Source of the DNA: CAZVED01 sp964626205
GTDB taxonomy: Bacteria; Patescibacteriota; Patescibacteriia; SG8-24
Assembly: GCA_964626205.1 (NCBI GenBank)
Contig: CAZVED010000001.1
Span: 1 to 64,000 of the forward strand
DNA length: 64,000 bases
Direction: 5' to 3'
Made by a program: the position numbers and the translations under genes. Below, piece after piece: positions 32,229 through 40,570 of this stretch (position 1 is its first letter; each line of letters starts with the position of its first letter). A model generated the notes under the pieces. It did no database searches. It worked only from the letters and a program-made list of their open reading frames with translations, and was not told where the DNA came from.

Positions 32229-32414
32229 ATGCAGTTTGGCGACACCAATTCTTTCGACGGCAACGGCATGACTCCTCCCGGCGGCGATGAAGCGCCATGG
32301 GACGGTTTCCTTGAGTACGACGCGTTCATTCCGACGCGAGCCAAGGCGCGGCCGAACAAGTTCCTCGCCATCGGATTGCACTTCTTCGCGGAAATCCAGG
32401 AGTCGCGAAAATGA
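32229..32414 (+). CDS. Small hypothetical protein
   Basis: A 61-residue protein, acidic and Gly/Pro-rich at first (GMTPPGGDEAPWDGFLEY), then basic with a short hydrophobic stretch (KFLAIGLHFFAEI). TATGAT (32211-32216) lies 12 nt before the ATG with TTTTCA as -35, and a terminator follows at 32417, so it forms a complete one-gene unit. No family recognised. Confidence 0.5.
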   Translation: MQFGDTNSFDGNGMTPPGGDEAPWDGFLEYDAFIPTRAKARPNKFLAIGLHFFAEIQESRK

Positions 32415-32416
32415 CG

Positions 32417-32444
32417 AAAAGACCTTCTTACGAGGGTCTTTTTT
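32417..32444 (+). terminator. Terminator
   Basis: AAAAGACC-ttcttacga-GGGTCTTTTTT right after the small gene. Confidence 0.8.
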
Positions 32445-32448
32445 CGTA

Positions 32449-32477
32449 TTGATTTCCCGCGTCAGGAACGGTACGCT
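32449..32477 (+). promoter_or_regulatory. Promoter TTGATT-17-TACGCT, leaderless
   Basis: TTGATT (32449-32454) and TACGCT (32472-32477), 17-base spacer, 9 nt before the ATG at 32487. Confidence 0.6.
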
Positions 32478-32486
32478 TCCTCCATT

Positions 32487-33293
32487 ATGGAAGGCGTTGA
32501 ATCCAAAGGAAGGATTGCGGTGATGGGCGTCGGCTACGTCGGGGGAGCGCTTGCGCGGTACCTCGACGAAGCCGGTCATTCGCCGCTCCGGTACGACCCG
32601 GCGAAGGGGCTCGACGACGCTGGCGTGCTTACGCTCGCGGACGTGGTATTCGTCTGCGTTCCCACGCCGTATCTCGCGGACGGCACAGGCTTCGATTTGT
32701 CGTTCGTTCGCGCGGCCGTCGGCGCGCTTCCGGGGGAGAAGACTGTCGTCATCAAGTCGACGGTGTTGCCGGGTACGACAGAGATGCTGCAACAGGAGTT
32801 TCCGCAGCACCGAATGCTCTTCAATCCGGAGTTCCTCCGGCAGGTGACGGCAGACGAGGACATGCGTCACCCGGATCGCCAGCTCATGGGGTATACGGAA
32901 CGCTCGAAGGACGTTGCGCCGTTCATTCTGCGCTTGTTGCCGAGCGCGCCGTTCATGCGGACGCTCACTGCGACGGAAGCCGAGACGGTGAAGTACTTCG
33001 GCAACTGCTTCCTCGCCATGAAGGTCGTCTTTGCGAACCAGATGTTCGACCTGTGCAAGGCTATCGGTGCCGACTACGACGCGGTGAAGGATTGCGCTGC
33101 GGCCGACCCACGCATCGGTACAAGCCACCTGCAAGTCTTGCAGGACGGTTTCCGTGGCTACGGCGGTTCGTGTTTCCCGAAGGATGTGAAGTCGTTTGTC
33201 CAGTTTGCGGAGTCGCTCGGGACAGACATGACCCTGCTTGCGACTGCCGATCGTATTAACGATGAGCTCGTAAAAGATCGGCAACCCGCATGA
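32487..33293 (+). CDS. Short UDP-glucose/GDP-mannose dehydrogenase-family protein lacking the C-terminal domain
   Basis: A 268-residue protein with the NAD-binding GVGYVGG (about 14-20), VFVCVPTP (54-61), the STVLPGTTE and FNPEFLRQVTA stretches, and the catalytic-cysteine motif GGSCFPKD (Cys 229). Full-length enzymes oxidise a nucleotide sugar to the uronate and run to about 430 residues. The C-terminal nucleotide-sugar-binding domain is absent here; the protein ends 39 residues after the cysteine at a clean ATGA junction with the next gene. The N-terminal domain also looks compact. It may be a minimal enzyme, or work with another subunit. Confidence 0.8.
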   Translation: MEGVESKGRIAVMGVGYVGGALARYLDEAGHSPLRYDPAKGLDDAGVLTLADVVFVCVPTPYLADGTGFDLSFVRAAVGALPGEKTVVIKSTVLPGTTEMLQQEFPQHRMLFNPEFLRQVTADEDMRHPDRQLMGYTERSKDVAPFILRLLPSAPFMRTLTATEAETVKYFGNCFLAMKVVFANQMFDLCKAIGADYDAVKDCAAADPRIGTSHLQVLQDGFRGYGGSCFPKDVKSFVQFAESLGTDMTLLATADRINDELVKDRQPA

Positions 33294-35305
33294 GTCGCAT
33301 GAGCTTTCGTATCAGGACGGGTATCGTTCTCGCGGCGCTCGCCATTCCCGGCGGGCAGGCTTTTGCCGCACCACGTGCCACGAACGACCCGTTTTTCGAG
33401 GAGCAGACCTACCTGCACCACATTGGCGCGCCGGAGGCATGGAATCACAGCCTTGGCTTCGAGGGCGTTATCGTGGCGGTCATCGATTCGGGCGTCGACA
33501 TCCGCCACCCCGACCTTCGTGACAACATCTGGCGCAACGTCCGTGAGATTCCCGGCGATGGTATCGACAACGACGGTAACGGCTACATCGACGACGTGCA
33601 TGGGTGGGACTTCGTGGACAGTGACAACGATCCGCGCCCGACTCCGTCACCGGGGGACCTTGTCGGCACGAATCACGGCACAGTGAGCGCCGGTATCATT
33701 GCGGCACGCGGCGACAACGGCATTGGAATCTCTGGCGTGACGTGGCAGACGACCATCATGCCGTTGCGTGCGCTCGGCTCCGACGGTTCTGGCGACCCGA
33801 CGGCGGTGGTACGCGCCATCGAGTATGCCATGAACAACGGCGCAAAGGTCATCAACCTGAGTTTCACGGGGCCGGTAGAAGGCGAGACGCTGCGCATCGC
33901 CGTACGTCGTGCATACGAGCGCGGCGTGTTCGTTGTTGCGGCAGCGGGGAACGCGCCGGAGGGCGGCGTCGCTCAGGATCTCGATGCGCGGCCGCTTTTC
34001 CCGGTCTGTCTTGATGCGGGCGAGTCGGAGAACTTCATCTATGGCGTTGCGGCCGTGGATGCGGAAGATCGCAAAGCATCGTTCTCCAACTATGGCGCGG
34101 GATGTGTCGACGGCGCTGCGCCAGGAACACGTTTCATTGGCACGCAGTACTATGATGCCTCTTCGCCCGCCTTCGCGGATCCGTACGGTGGGTACTACAA
34201 CGGCACGTCCGTCGCCGCGCCGGTCGTTTCTGGCGTTGCTGCGCTTTTGCTTGCGCTCGACTCGAAGCTCACGCCAAAACAGATCACGAATATCCTCACG
34301 CAATCCGCCGTCGCTATTGATGAGAAGAACCCGGCATATTTCGGCAAGCTTGGTCGTGGGCGTATCGACGCGGCAAAGGCGGTCGCGCTTCTCAGGGAGG
34401 GGATGCGTGTCATTCCTGCAACTCCGACAGTCCCGACTCAGACGCTCGTTTCGCCGGACGTAGGCGTATCGCTCGTCGCAACAGCTCCCGGCCCCGGACG
34501 CGCTCCAGAGGTGCAGCTCTTCACTGAGGATGGTCTCTACGTGCGCGGATTCTCGGCGTATCCTGCAGCGTTTCGCGGCGGCGTTTCCTTGGCCGTCGCG
34601 CGTTTTGACGGCCCGCTTCGCCAGACTATCGTCACGGGTGCCGGACCGGGCGGTGGTCCGCACGTCCGTATTTTCAACGTAAACACGCAGGCTATTGGCG
34701 GCTTCATGGCATACGATGAAGCATTCCGTGGTGGCGTCACCGTCGCGACAGCGGATGTCATGAACGATGCCGGCGACGAAATCGTTACGGGTGCAGGCCC
34801 TGGCGGCGGTCCGCACGTCCGCATTTTCGACGACCATGGTACGCCACTTCGAGGATTCTTCGCGTTCGAAGAGGCCTTCCGCGGTGGTATCCACGTAGCG
34901 GCGGGCGACGTGGATGGCGACGGTGTTGGTGAAGTCATCGTGGCGAGCGGTCGGGGACGAACGACTGCGGTACGTGTTTTCCGCGCGGACGGTACGCTGG
35001 TGCGCGAGATGCTTCCGTTCGGCGAGCGCGACGTATTTGGCGCGACGGTCGAAGTCGCTGATCTCGATGGCGATGGCGATAGGGACCTCATTGTGCGTTC
35101 GCTTGCGTCTACAGGAACGGTCCGTTTCCTCCGCGGTGATGGTACTACCATCGATACTGCATCCGCTCCGTATCTGCTCGGCAGCCAAGCCGGCTCTCAG
35201 CCGCTCGTTGCGTCTTTCAGCGCGCGCGGCATCAGGATCGATTTCGCCGCATACGAACTGCGGTTCATGGGTGGTGTTCGCGCGGCTCGCGTTTGGCTCG
35301 AATAA
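33290..35305 (+). CDS. Subtilisin-like (S8) serine protease with C-terminal FG-GAP repeats
   Basis: A 671-residue exported protease. A signal peptide (about 1-27) is followed directly by the catalytic domain. The triad is Asp66 (VAVIDSGVD), His129 (TNHGT) and Ser307 (NGTSVAAP); the oxyanion Asn is in AAAGN (221). Little room remains for a propeptide. Residues about 395-671 are FG-GAP repeats, with FVAGAGPGGGPHVRIF-type units nearly the same as in the GHL15-like protein at 17597. It probably cleaves surface proteins at the cell envelope. It overlaps the dehydrogenase gene by four bases, which is surprising for unrelated functions. Confidence 0.9.
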   Translation: MSRMSFRIRTGIVLAALAIPGGQAFAAPRATNDPFFEEQTYLHHIGAPEAWNHSLGFEGVIVAVIDSGVDIRHPDLRDNIWRNVREIPGDGIDNDGNGYIDDVHGWDFVDSDNDPRPTPSPGDLVGTNHGTVSAGIIAARGDNGIGISGVTWQTTIMPLRALGSDGSGDPTAVVRAIEYAMNNGAKVINLSFTGPVEGETLRIAVRRAYERGVFVVAAAGNAPEGGVAQDLDARPLFPVCLDAGESENFIYGVAAVDAEDRKASFSNYGAGCVDGAAPGTRFIGTQYYDASSPAFADPYGGYYNGTSVAAPVVSGVAALLLALDSKLTPKQITNILTQSAVAIDEKNPAYFGKLGRGRIDAAKAVALLREGMRVIPATPTVPTQTLVSPDVGVSLVATAPGPGRAPEVQLFTEDGLYVRGFSAYPAAFRGGVSLAVARFDGPLRQTIVTGAGPGGGPHVRIFNVNTQAIGGFMAYDEAFRGGVTVATADVMNDAGDEIVTGAGPGGGPHVRIFDDHGTPLRGFFAFEEAFRGGIHVAAGDVDGDGVGEVIVASGRGRTTAVRVFRADGTLVREMLPFGERDVFGATVEVADLDGDGDRDLIVRSLASTGTVRFLRGDGTTIDTASAPYLLGSQAGSQPLVASFSARGIRIDFAAYELRFMGGVRAARVWLE

Positions 35306-35334
35306 GCTAGGATGAGCCTCTAGCTACTTTCTCC

Positions 35335-36054
35335 ATGGACATAGCGCTCATCGCCTTGCTGACTGCCGTTGCAACGGCCATCGGAACGACCTCCGGTTTC
35401 GGGACGTCGACGGTTATGATTCCCGTGCTCGTCATGGTGCTGCCGCCGGTTGAGGCGATTTATCTCGTCTCCATCATTCATTGGTTCGGTAATGTTTGGA
35501 AGGTCGCGTTGTATCGGAGCGGATTCAGCTGGCGTCTTGTGGGGCTGTTCGGTGTTCCGGGCGTCGTTGCCGCGCTTGCGGGCGCGTTCTTGACGCTCGC
35601 GATCGATCCCGTGCATCTCATGCGCACGCTCGGCGTCATCCTCATCGCCTATGCAACTTTTACGTTGATGCGTCCGCATCTTCGCGTCCGCGCATCGATA
35701 GCGAATGCTGTCGCTGGTGGCGCATTCTCCGGATTCGCGGCAGGCATGTTCGGATTCGGCGGCATCCTGCGCGGGATGTTCCTTTCCGCGTTCAATCTTC
35801 CGGCGCCCGTGTATCTCGCTACCGCGGGAGCCATCGGACTGTTCGTCGATAGTGCGCGCGTTTTTGCCTACGCGATCGGAGGAGCGCATATTGACGGACG
35901 TCTCTGGGCCGGCCTCCTGCTCTTCATTCCGGTTTCCTATGCGAGCGCCGTCGTTGCCAAGCGGTTCGTCGATCGGTTGTCACAGGCAACGTATCGCATC
36001 GTGCTCATGTCCTGCTTTCTACTCATCGGCCTCAAGCTGGCAGTGTTTCCTTAA
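35335..36054 (+). CDS. TauE/SafE-family (TSUP) membrane transporter
   Basis: A 239-residue polytopic protein with about seven or eight helices. The two glycine-rich half-repeats of the TSUP family appear as IGTTSGFGTSTVMIPVLV (about 16-33) and FSGFAAGMFGFGGILRGMFL (about 130-149). Members export sulfite, sulfonates or other small organic anions. The substrate cannot be told and no sulfur genes are nearby. Length is normal for the family. Confidence 0.85.
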   Translation: MDIALIALLTAVATAIGTTSGFGTSTVMIPVLVMVLPPVEAIYLVSIIHWFGNVWKVALYRSGFSWRLVGLFGVPGVVAALAGAFLTLAIDPVHLMRTLGVILIAYATFTLMRPHLRVRASIANAVAGGAFSGFAAGMFGFGGILRGMFLSAFNLPAPVYLATAGAIGLFVDSARVFAYAIGGAHIDGRLWAGLLLFIPVSYASAVVAKRFVDRLSQATYRIVLMSCFLLIGLKLAVFP

Positions 36055-36131
36055 AACATCCTTTTTTCCAACAGGGCGTCCAAAAGTAGGTAGACGATGG
36101 GTTTGGGTTATGAGCGGCACGGGCTTGCGGA

Positions 36132-36208
36132 GGTAGGTGGCGGGCACGACGGGTACACTTTTTTGCGAGACTGTGGCTCGCAAAAAAGTGGTACCCCGAG
36201 ATGCCCGC
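36132..36208. repeat. Long imperfect palindrome
   Basis: GGCGGGC, GGGTAC and TTTTTTGCGAG on the left pair with CTCGCAAAAAAGTGGTACCC and GCCCGCC on the right, giving a hairpin of about 77 bases. It fills the gap 36055-36308, which holds no gene, and may terminate the TauE gene. TATACT at 36255-36260 is the likely -10 box of the next gene. Confidence 0.75.
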
Positions 36209-36308
36209 CATCCCGACCTTCGAATGACCCGTTCCGTTTATCTCGAGCCCATTGTATACTTAGCGCCATCAGCTTCTTTAAGGCTGCATTTTCTGCCCGA
36301 GCACCCCT

Positions 36309-37325
36309 ATGGACGCCCAAGACAAGAAGAACGTGGTCGTGACCGGAGGCGCCGGATTCGTCGGGTCGTTCCTCTGCGAACGTCTCCTGCACGACGGCTA
36401 TCGTGTCATTTGCATCGACAACCTCGTCACGTCCAGCACGCAGAACATTGACCATCTCCTTAAGAACTCGGACTTCGAGTTCCTGCGCGCGGACATCACC
36501 GAACCTATCGACCTCGAGGTATACCCCGAGCTCGAGCGATTCAAGGTGCGTTTTCAGGGTATCCAGTCCATTTACCACCTCGCGTGCCCGACGAGCATCA
36601 AGCGGTTCGATGCGCTGCGCAAGCAGACGCTGCTCGCCAACTCGGTCGGCATGCGGAACGTGCTGGAGCTCGCCGTGAAGTACAAGGCGAAGTTCTTCCA
36701 CTCGTCTACATCGATCATCTACGGGTTCCGTCCGGACGATGGGCATCTGTTCGAGGAGTCGGAGTACGGACTCGTTCCGCATCTCACGCCGCGCAGCTGC
36801 TACGACACCGGAAAGTTCTGGGCCGAGACCATGGCCATGACGTACGCCGACATCCACGGCTTGGATGTCCGTATCGCCCGCGTCTTCCGCACGTACGGGC
36901 CACGCATGCCGCTCGACGACGGCCACATGATCCCGGATTTCGTCATCGCTGCGCTCGACAACAAGGACATGGTCATCTATGGCGATGAGACGCTTCGTAC
37001 GTCGTTCGTGTATGTCACCGATGTCGTTGACGGCATCGCCCGTCTCATGGACCTTCCGACGAATCCGGGCCCGGTGAACCTTGGCAGCGACTACGAGATG
37101 AAGGTCGTCGATGTCGCGACGCGCATCAAGGAACTCGTCGGATCGACGTCTGGTATCACGTACCAGCCGCGACTCCCGTTCTTGCGCGACCTTGGTCTCC
37201 CGAACCTCACGAAGGCGAAGGCCGACCTCGGCTGGATTCCGCTCGTGAGCCTGGAGCAGGGCCTCAAGAAGACCATCGAGTACACGCAGGGACACCGCGG
37301 CCTGCTCTCGTCGTTCGGCGGCTAA
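36309..37325 (+). CDS. NAD-dependent SDR, UDP-glucuronate decarboxylase (UDP-xylose synthase)-like
   Basis: A 338-residue extended SDR. It has the NAD site TGGAGFVGSFLCERLL (about 11-26), IYHLACPTSIKRFD, a serine cluster HSSTSIIYG, and the UXS-like active-site sequence PRSCYDTGKFWAE with the YxxxK pair, then VARVFRTYGPRM. The CP and RSCYD-GK pattern is typical of UDP-glucuronate decarboxylases, which make UDP-xylose. A nucleotide-sugar dehydrogenase family member upstream (32487) fits a UDP-glucuronate supply. Other SDR activities on UDP-sugars cannot be excluded. Confidence 0.85.
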   Translation: MDAQDKKNVVVTGGAGFVGSFLCERLLHDGYRVICIDNLVTSSTQNIDHLLKNSDFEFLRADITEPIDLEVYPELERFKVRFQGIQSIYHLACPTSIKRFDALRKQTLLANSVGMRNVLELAVKYKAKFFHSSTSIIYGFRPDDGHLFEESEYGLVPHLTPRSCYDTGKFWAETMAMTYADIHGLDVRIARVFRTYGPRMPLDDGHMIPDFVIAALDNKDMVIYGDETLRTSFVYVTDVVDGIARLMDLPTNPGPVNLGSDYEMKVVDVATRIKELVGSTSGITYQPRLPFLRDLGLPNLTKAKADLGWIPLVSLEQGLKKTIEYTQGHRGLLSSFGG

Positions 37326-37334
37326 TCATCGGAT

Positions 37335-38003
37335 ATGAAGACCGTCGTCGTCATCCCGGCATATAACGAAGAACGGCACGTCGGCGACGTGGTCCGTTCT
37401 TTGCGTTCCGTCGCGGATGCGGTCGTGGTGGTGAATGACGGCTCGACTGACCGGACGGGGGAGGTGGCTGCCGCGGCCGGTGCCACAGTCGTGCGACATG
37501 CCGTGAACCGCGGCTACGGCGCAGGTACCGCGACCGGCATCGCCGCCGCGCTTCGCATGGGCGCGGACGCCATCGTCACTTTCGACGCGGACGGGCAGCA
37601 TGCGGCTTCCGATGTTCCACGCATCGTGGCTCCGCTCGTCGATGGAGGAGCGGACATCGTCATCGGCGTGCGCACGGTGGAGCGCGATCGCATTCCGGTG
37701 ACGCGCCGTGCCGCGCACTGGTGCGCCAACGCGCTCACCTACGCGCTCTTCGGTCTCTGGGTGACAGACTCCCACTCCGGTCTTCGCGCGTTCTCGCGCC
37801 GGATGAGTGAGGGCATGGAGCTGAAGTGCGACCGCATGGAAGTCGCTTCGGAAATCATCAAGGAAATCAAGCGTGGTGGGTGGAAGCTCGCGGAGGTTCC
37901 CATCGTGCCTATTTATACCGAATACTCTCTTTCGAAAGGTCAGAGCTTCACGGTCGGTCTCAAGACCGCCTGGCGTCTCATCGTGAGCAAGGTCCTTCAT
38001 TAG
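37335..38003 (+). CDS. GT2 glycosyltransferase, dolichyl-phosphate-mannose-synthase-like
   Basis: A 222-residue GT-A enzyme with VVIPAYNEERHVGDVVRSL, NDGSTDRT, DADGQH (the DxD region) and GLRAFSR. It has no C-terminal membrane helices. Such enzymes load a sugar onto a polyprenyl phosphate, giving donors for GT-C transferases, of which at least two candidates lie nearby (42312 and 45084). It is followed by a DUF2304 gene two bases later, a common pairing. Confidence 0.85.
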   Translation: MKTVVVIPAYNEERHVGDVVRSLRSVADAVVVVNDGSTDRTGEVAAAAGATVVRHAVNRGYGAGTATGIAAALRMGADAIVTFDADGQHAASDVPRIVAPLVDGGADIVIGVRTVERDRIPVTRRAAHWCANALTYALFGLWVTDSHSGLRAFSRRMSEGMELKCDRMEVASEIIKEIKRGGWKLAEVPIVPIYTEYSLSKGQSFTVGLKTAWRLIVSKVLH

Positions 38004-38004
38004 T

Positions 38005-38361
38005 ATGCCGCTCATCCAAATCATCATCGTCGCTTTCGCCGCGTATGCGCTTTCCCGCGCGGTCGTTCGGTTCCGCTCCGGCGAACTGCACCTTGGCCAG
38101 ATGGCGCTGTGGTCGCTGTTTTGGGTCGTCGTCGCAACCGTTGCGCTGCTCCCGCAGACGACATCGTGGGTCGCCGCCGCCGTCGGTGTCGGGCGCGGCG
38201 CGGATCTTGTCATCTACTGCTCCATCATCGCGCTTTTCTATGCAGTGTTCCGCCTCTTCGTGCGTATCGAGCGTATGGAGCGGAACATCACGACGCTCGT
38301 GCGCGAGGTCGGGCTTCGTGAAGCCGGACTCGATGAGAAAGAGCCGTCCGACGCCGCATGA
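38005..38361 (+). CDS. DUF2304 membrane protein
   Basis: A 118-residue protein with three hydrophobic segments (about 2-18, 32-50 and 65-85) and a charged tail with heptads (RIERMERNITTLVREVGL). DUF2304 proteins commonly sit beside polyprenyl-phosphate glycosyltransferases and may anchor or assist them. Start and stop overlap or nearly abut both neighbours, so it is part of the same operon. Confidence 0.8.
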   Translation: MPLIQIIIVAFAAYALSRAVVRFRSGELHLGQMALWSLFWVVVATVALLPQTTSWVAAAVGVGRGADLVIYCSIIALFYAVFRLFVRIERMERNITTLVREVGLREAGLDEKEPSDAA

Positions 38362-39425
38362 GCACGCCAGTCGCCGCAAAGAAGATCACGGTCATTGTGC
38401 TCGCCTATAACGGTGAGCGTTTTCTCGAAACGTGTCTCGCGAGCGTCCAGGCGCTCAATTATAGTCCGCATGACGTCCGGGTCATCGTTGTCGACAATGC
38501 TTCCACCGACCGAAGTGCGGATATTGTTGTGGAGAAGTTCCCGTCCGTGACGCTTATCCGGAACCCGAAAAACGATGGGTTCGCAGGTGGTAACAACATC
38601 GCCATTCGTCGCGCGCTCGAGGATGGCGCAGACTACGTCTATCTGCTCAATCAAGATGCCTCACTCGCGCCGGACGCGCTCACGGAGGCGGTGCGTGTCG
38701 CGGAAGCGGACGAGCGTATCGGGTCCGTGCAGTCCATGCTGCTTTTGGCGAAGGAGCCGGAACGCATCAACTCCGCCGGAAATGCCATTCATTTCCTCGG
38801 GCTTGGGTATGCCACGGGATATCGCGTACCGCTCGCGGAGTGGCCGCACCACGGCATCCCGGAGATCGCGTACGCCTCGGGCGCATGCGTGCTGTATCGT
38901 GCGGACGCTTTGCACGCCGCTGGCCTCTTCGACGAGGAGCTGTTCCTGTATCACGAAGACCTCGATCTTGGCTGGCGTATCCGTCTCGCAGGCTTCGGCA
39001 ACGTGCTCGCGCCGCATTCGTTCGCGTATCACGACTACGAGTTCTCGCGCAGCATCACGAAGTACTACTTCATGGAGCGCAACCGTTTCATCGTGCTGCT
39101 CAAGAACTTCCGCGTCTGGACGCTCGTCCTGCTGTCACCGTTTTTGCTTGCGGCCGAAGTCGCGCTGTTCCTCGCGGCGTTCGCGGGAGGTTGGTGGAAG
39201 GAGAAGCTCCAGGTGTACCGGTATTTCTTCGACGCACGCGTTTGGCGGCATATCGCGCGGGAACGCGCGAAGGTCATCTTGCTACGCACGGTCGGTGACC
39301 GGGAAATCGTCCGTCTGTTCACTCCGATCATCGCGTTCCAGGACGTGACGGGACCCTTTACGACGTACGTCGCGAACCCGCTCATGCGTGTCGTGTGGGC
39401 CGTCATCCGCATCTTCATCATATGA
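38358..39425 (+). CDS. GT2-family glycosyltransferase (rhamnosyltransferase-like)
   Basis: A 355-residue protein with a GT-A domain: TVIVLAYNGERFLETCLASV, VVDNASTDRS, NPKNDGFAGGNNIAI, YVYLLNQDASLAPDAL and FLYHEDLDLGWRIRLAG. A hydrophobic C-terminal region (about 245-280) probably anchors it to the membrane. The NxGFAGGxN and HEDxDLxxR motifs are those of rhamnosyl- and related transferases, and an rfb pathway lies in the window. Overlaps both neighbours by four bases. Confidence 0.88.
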   Translation: MSTPVAAKKITVIVLAYNGERFLETCLASVQALNYSPHDVRVIVVDNASTDRSADIVVEKFPSVTLIRNPKNDGFAGGNNIAIRRALEDGADYVYLLNQDASLAPDALTEAVRVAEADERIGSVQSMLLLAKEPERINSAGNAIHFLGLGYATGYRVPLAEWPHHGIPEIAYASGACVLYRADALHAAGLFDEELFLYHEDLDLGWRIRLAGFGNVLAPHSFAYHDYEFSRSITKYYFMERNRFIVLLKNFRVWTLVLLSPFLLAAEVALFLAAFAGGWWKEKLQVYRYFFDARVWRHIARERAKVILLRTVGDREIVRLFTPIIAFQDVTGPFTTYVANPLMRVVWAVIRIFII

Positions 39426-40570
39426 GCTCATCGAAACCTCGCATCGCTATCGTCACTGCGACCTTTCCGCCCTATCGCGGCGGCATGGGTCGCGTCGCCC
39501 AGCTCGACGCCGAACAGCTCGCGTCGGCCGGATTCGACGTGCATGTCTACGCACCGCACGTCTACGAGCGTTCTACGGACGGGTATACGACGCACGCGCT
39601 GCGCTCATGGTTCCGATACGGGAACGCGTCCTTCGTGCCGGGTGTACGCGCGCTGTTGCGGCGGTATCCGCTCGTCCTCTTGCACTACCCGTTCTTCGGA
39701 GGGGCTGAGCCGCTCGCGCTCTTTCGGAAACCGGGCGAGGGCAAGCTCGCGGTGACGTACCACATGGACGTCGTCGGCAAGGGCATGCTTCGGCCGGTGT
39801 TCGCGTTCCATACACGCGCGGTGATGCCGCGTATCGTCCGTGCGGCGGATCGCGTCATTGTCACAAGTCGGGACTACATTGAACACTCCGCGGCTGCGCC
39901 GCTTTTCCGCGAACGCCCGGATGCTTTCGCTGTCGTGCCGCCGTCCGTCGACACGGAACGGTTTGCGCCGGGCGCGCCGAACTCCGCGGTCTGTGAACGG
40001 TTCAGTATCGACGCGAAGATGCCTGTCGTCATGTTCACTGGCGGCCTCGACCGCGCACACTACTTCAAAGGCCTCTCGCATCTTATCCGCGCGGTGGCAT
40101 CGAAGCCGCTCCGGGGCGCGCAGCTCATCGTTGCGGGGGACGGGGACCTTCGCAAGCGGTATGAGCAGGAAGCGGAAGCGGCCGGTATCGCCGAACGTGC
40201 GAATTTTCTTGGTGCGGTCTCGGATGACGATCTGCCGTGCCTTTTGCAGCGTGCCGATGTTTTTGCGTTTCCATCGGTCGATCGCTCGGAAGCGTTCGGT
40301 ATCGCCGCGCTTGAGGCGCTCTCGAGTGGTGTCCCTGTGGTCGCGAGCGATCTTCCGGGCGTGCGCACCGTGGTGCGCGATGGCGTGAACGGTTTCACGG
40401 TCCCGCCGGGAGACGTCTCCGCGCTTGCCGCACGATTAGCAGAGGTACTCGGAGACGCCGCGCTTCGTGCGCGCATGAGCGGGGCTGCCCGCGCAATCGC
40501 GGTCGCGGAGTATGCTCCCGCGCCGCGCAAAGAGGCGTTGCTTGCGGCGCTTTCGCCGCTGCTGCCGTGA
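39422..40570 (+). CDS. GT4-family glycosyltransferase
   Basis: A 382-residue GT-B enzyme. N-terminal IAIVTATFPPYRGGMGRVAQ (glycine-rich loop), middle FTGGLDRAHYFKGLSHLI, and C-terminal VFAFPSVDRSEAFGIAALEALSSG with the EX7E donor motif. The ATG at 39422 forms an ATGA overlap with the preceding stop. It belongs to the same tightly packed glycan operon. Specificity unknown. Confidence 0.9.
   Translation: MSSSKPRIAIVTATFPPYRGGMGRVAQLDAEQLASAGFDVHVYAPHVYERSTDGYTTHALRSWFRYGNASFVPGVRALLRRYPLVLLHYPFFGGAEPLALFRKPGEGKLAVTYHMDVVGKGMLRPVFAFHTRAVMPRIVRAADRVIVTSRDYIEHSAAAPLFRERPDAFAVVPPSVDTERFAPGAPNSAVCERFSIDAKMPVVMFTGGLDRAHYFKGLSHLIRAVASKPLRGAQLIVAGDGDLRKRYEQEAEAAGIAERANFLGAVSDDDLPCLLQRADVFAFPSVDRSEAFGIAALEALSSGVPVVASDLPGVRTVVRDGVNGFTVPPGDVSALAARLAEVLGDAALRARMSGAARAIAVAEYAPAPRKEALLAALSPLLP

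Noticed and set aside
33647..35188. Minus-strand open frame of 513 codons opposite the subtilase
   Set aside because: Antisense shadow; the plus strand carries an intact catalytic triad.
36108..37295. Minus-strand open frame of 395 codons opposite the UXS-like gene
   Set aside because: Antisense shadow; the plus-strand product has all SDR motifs.
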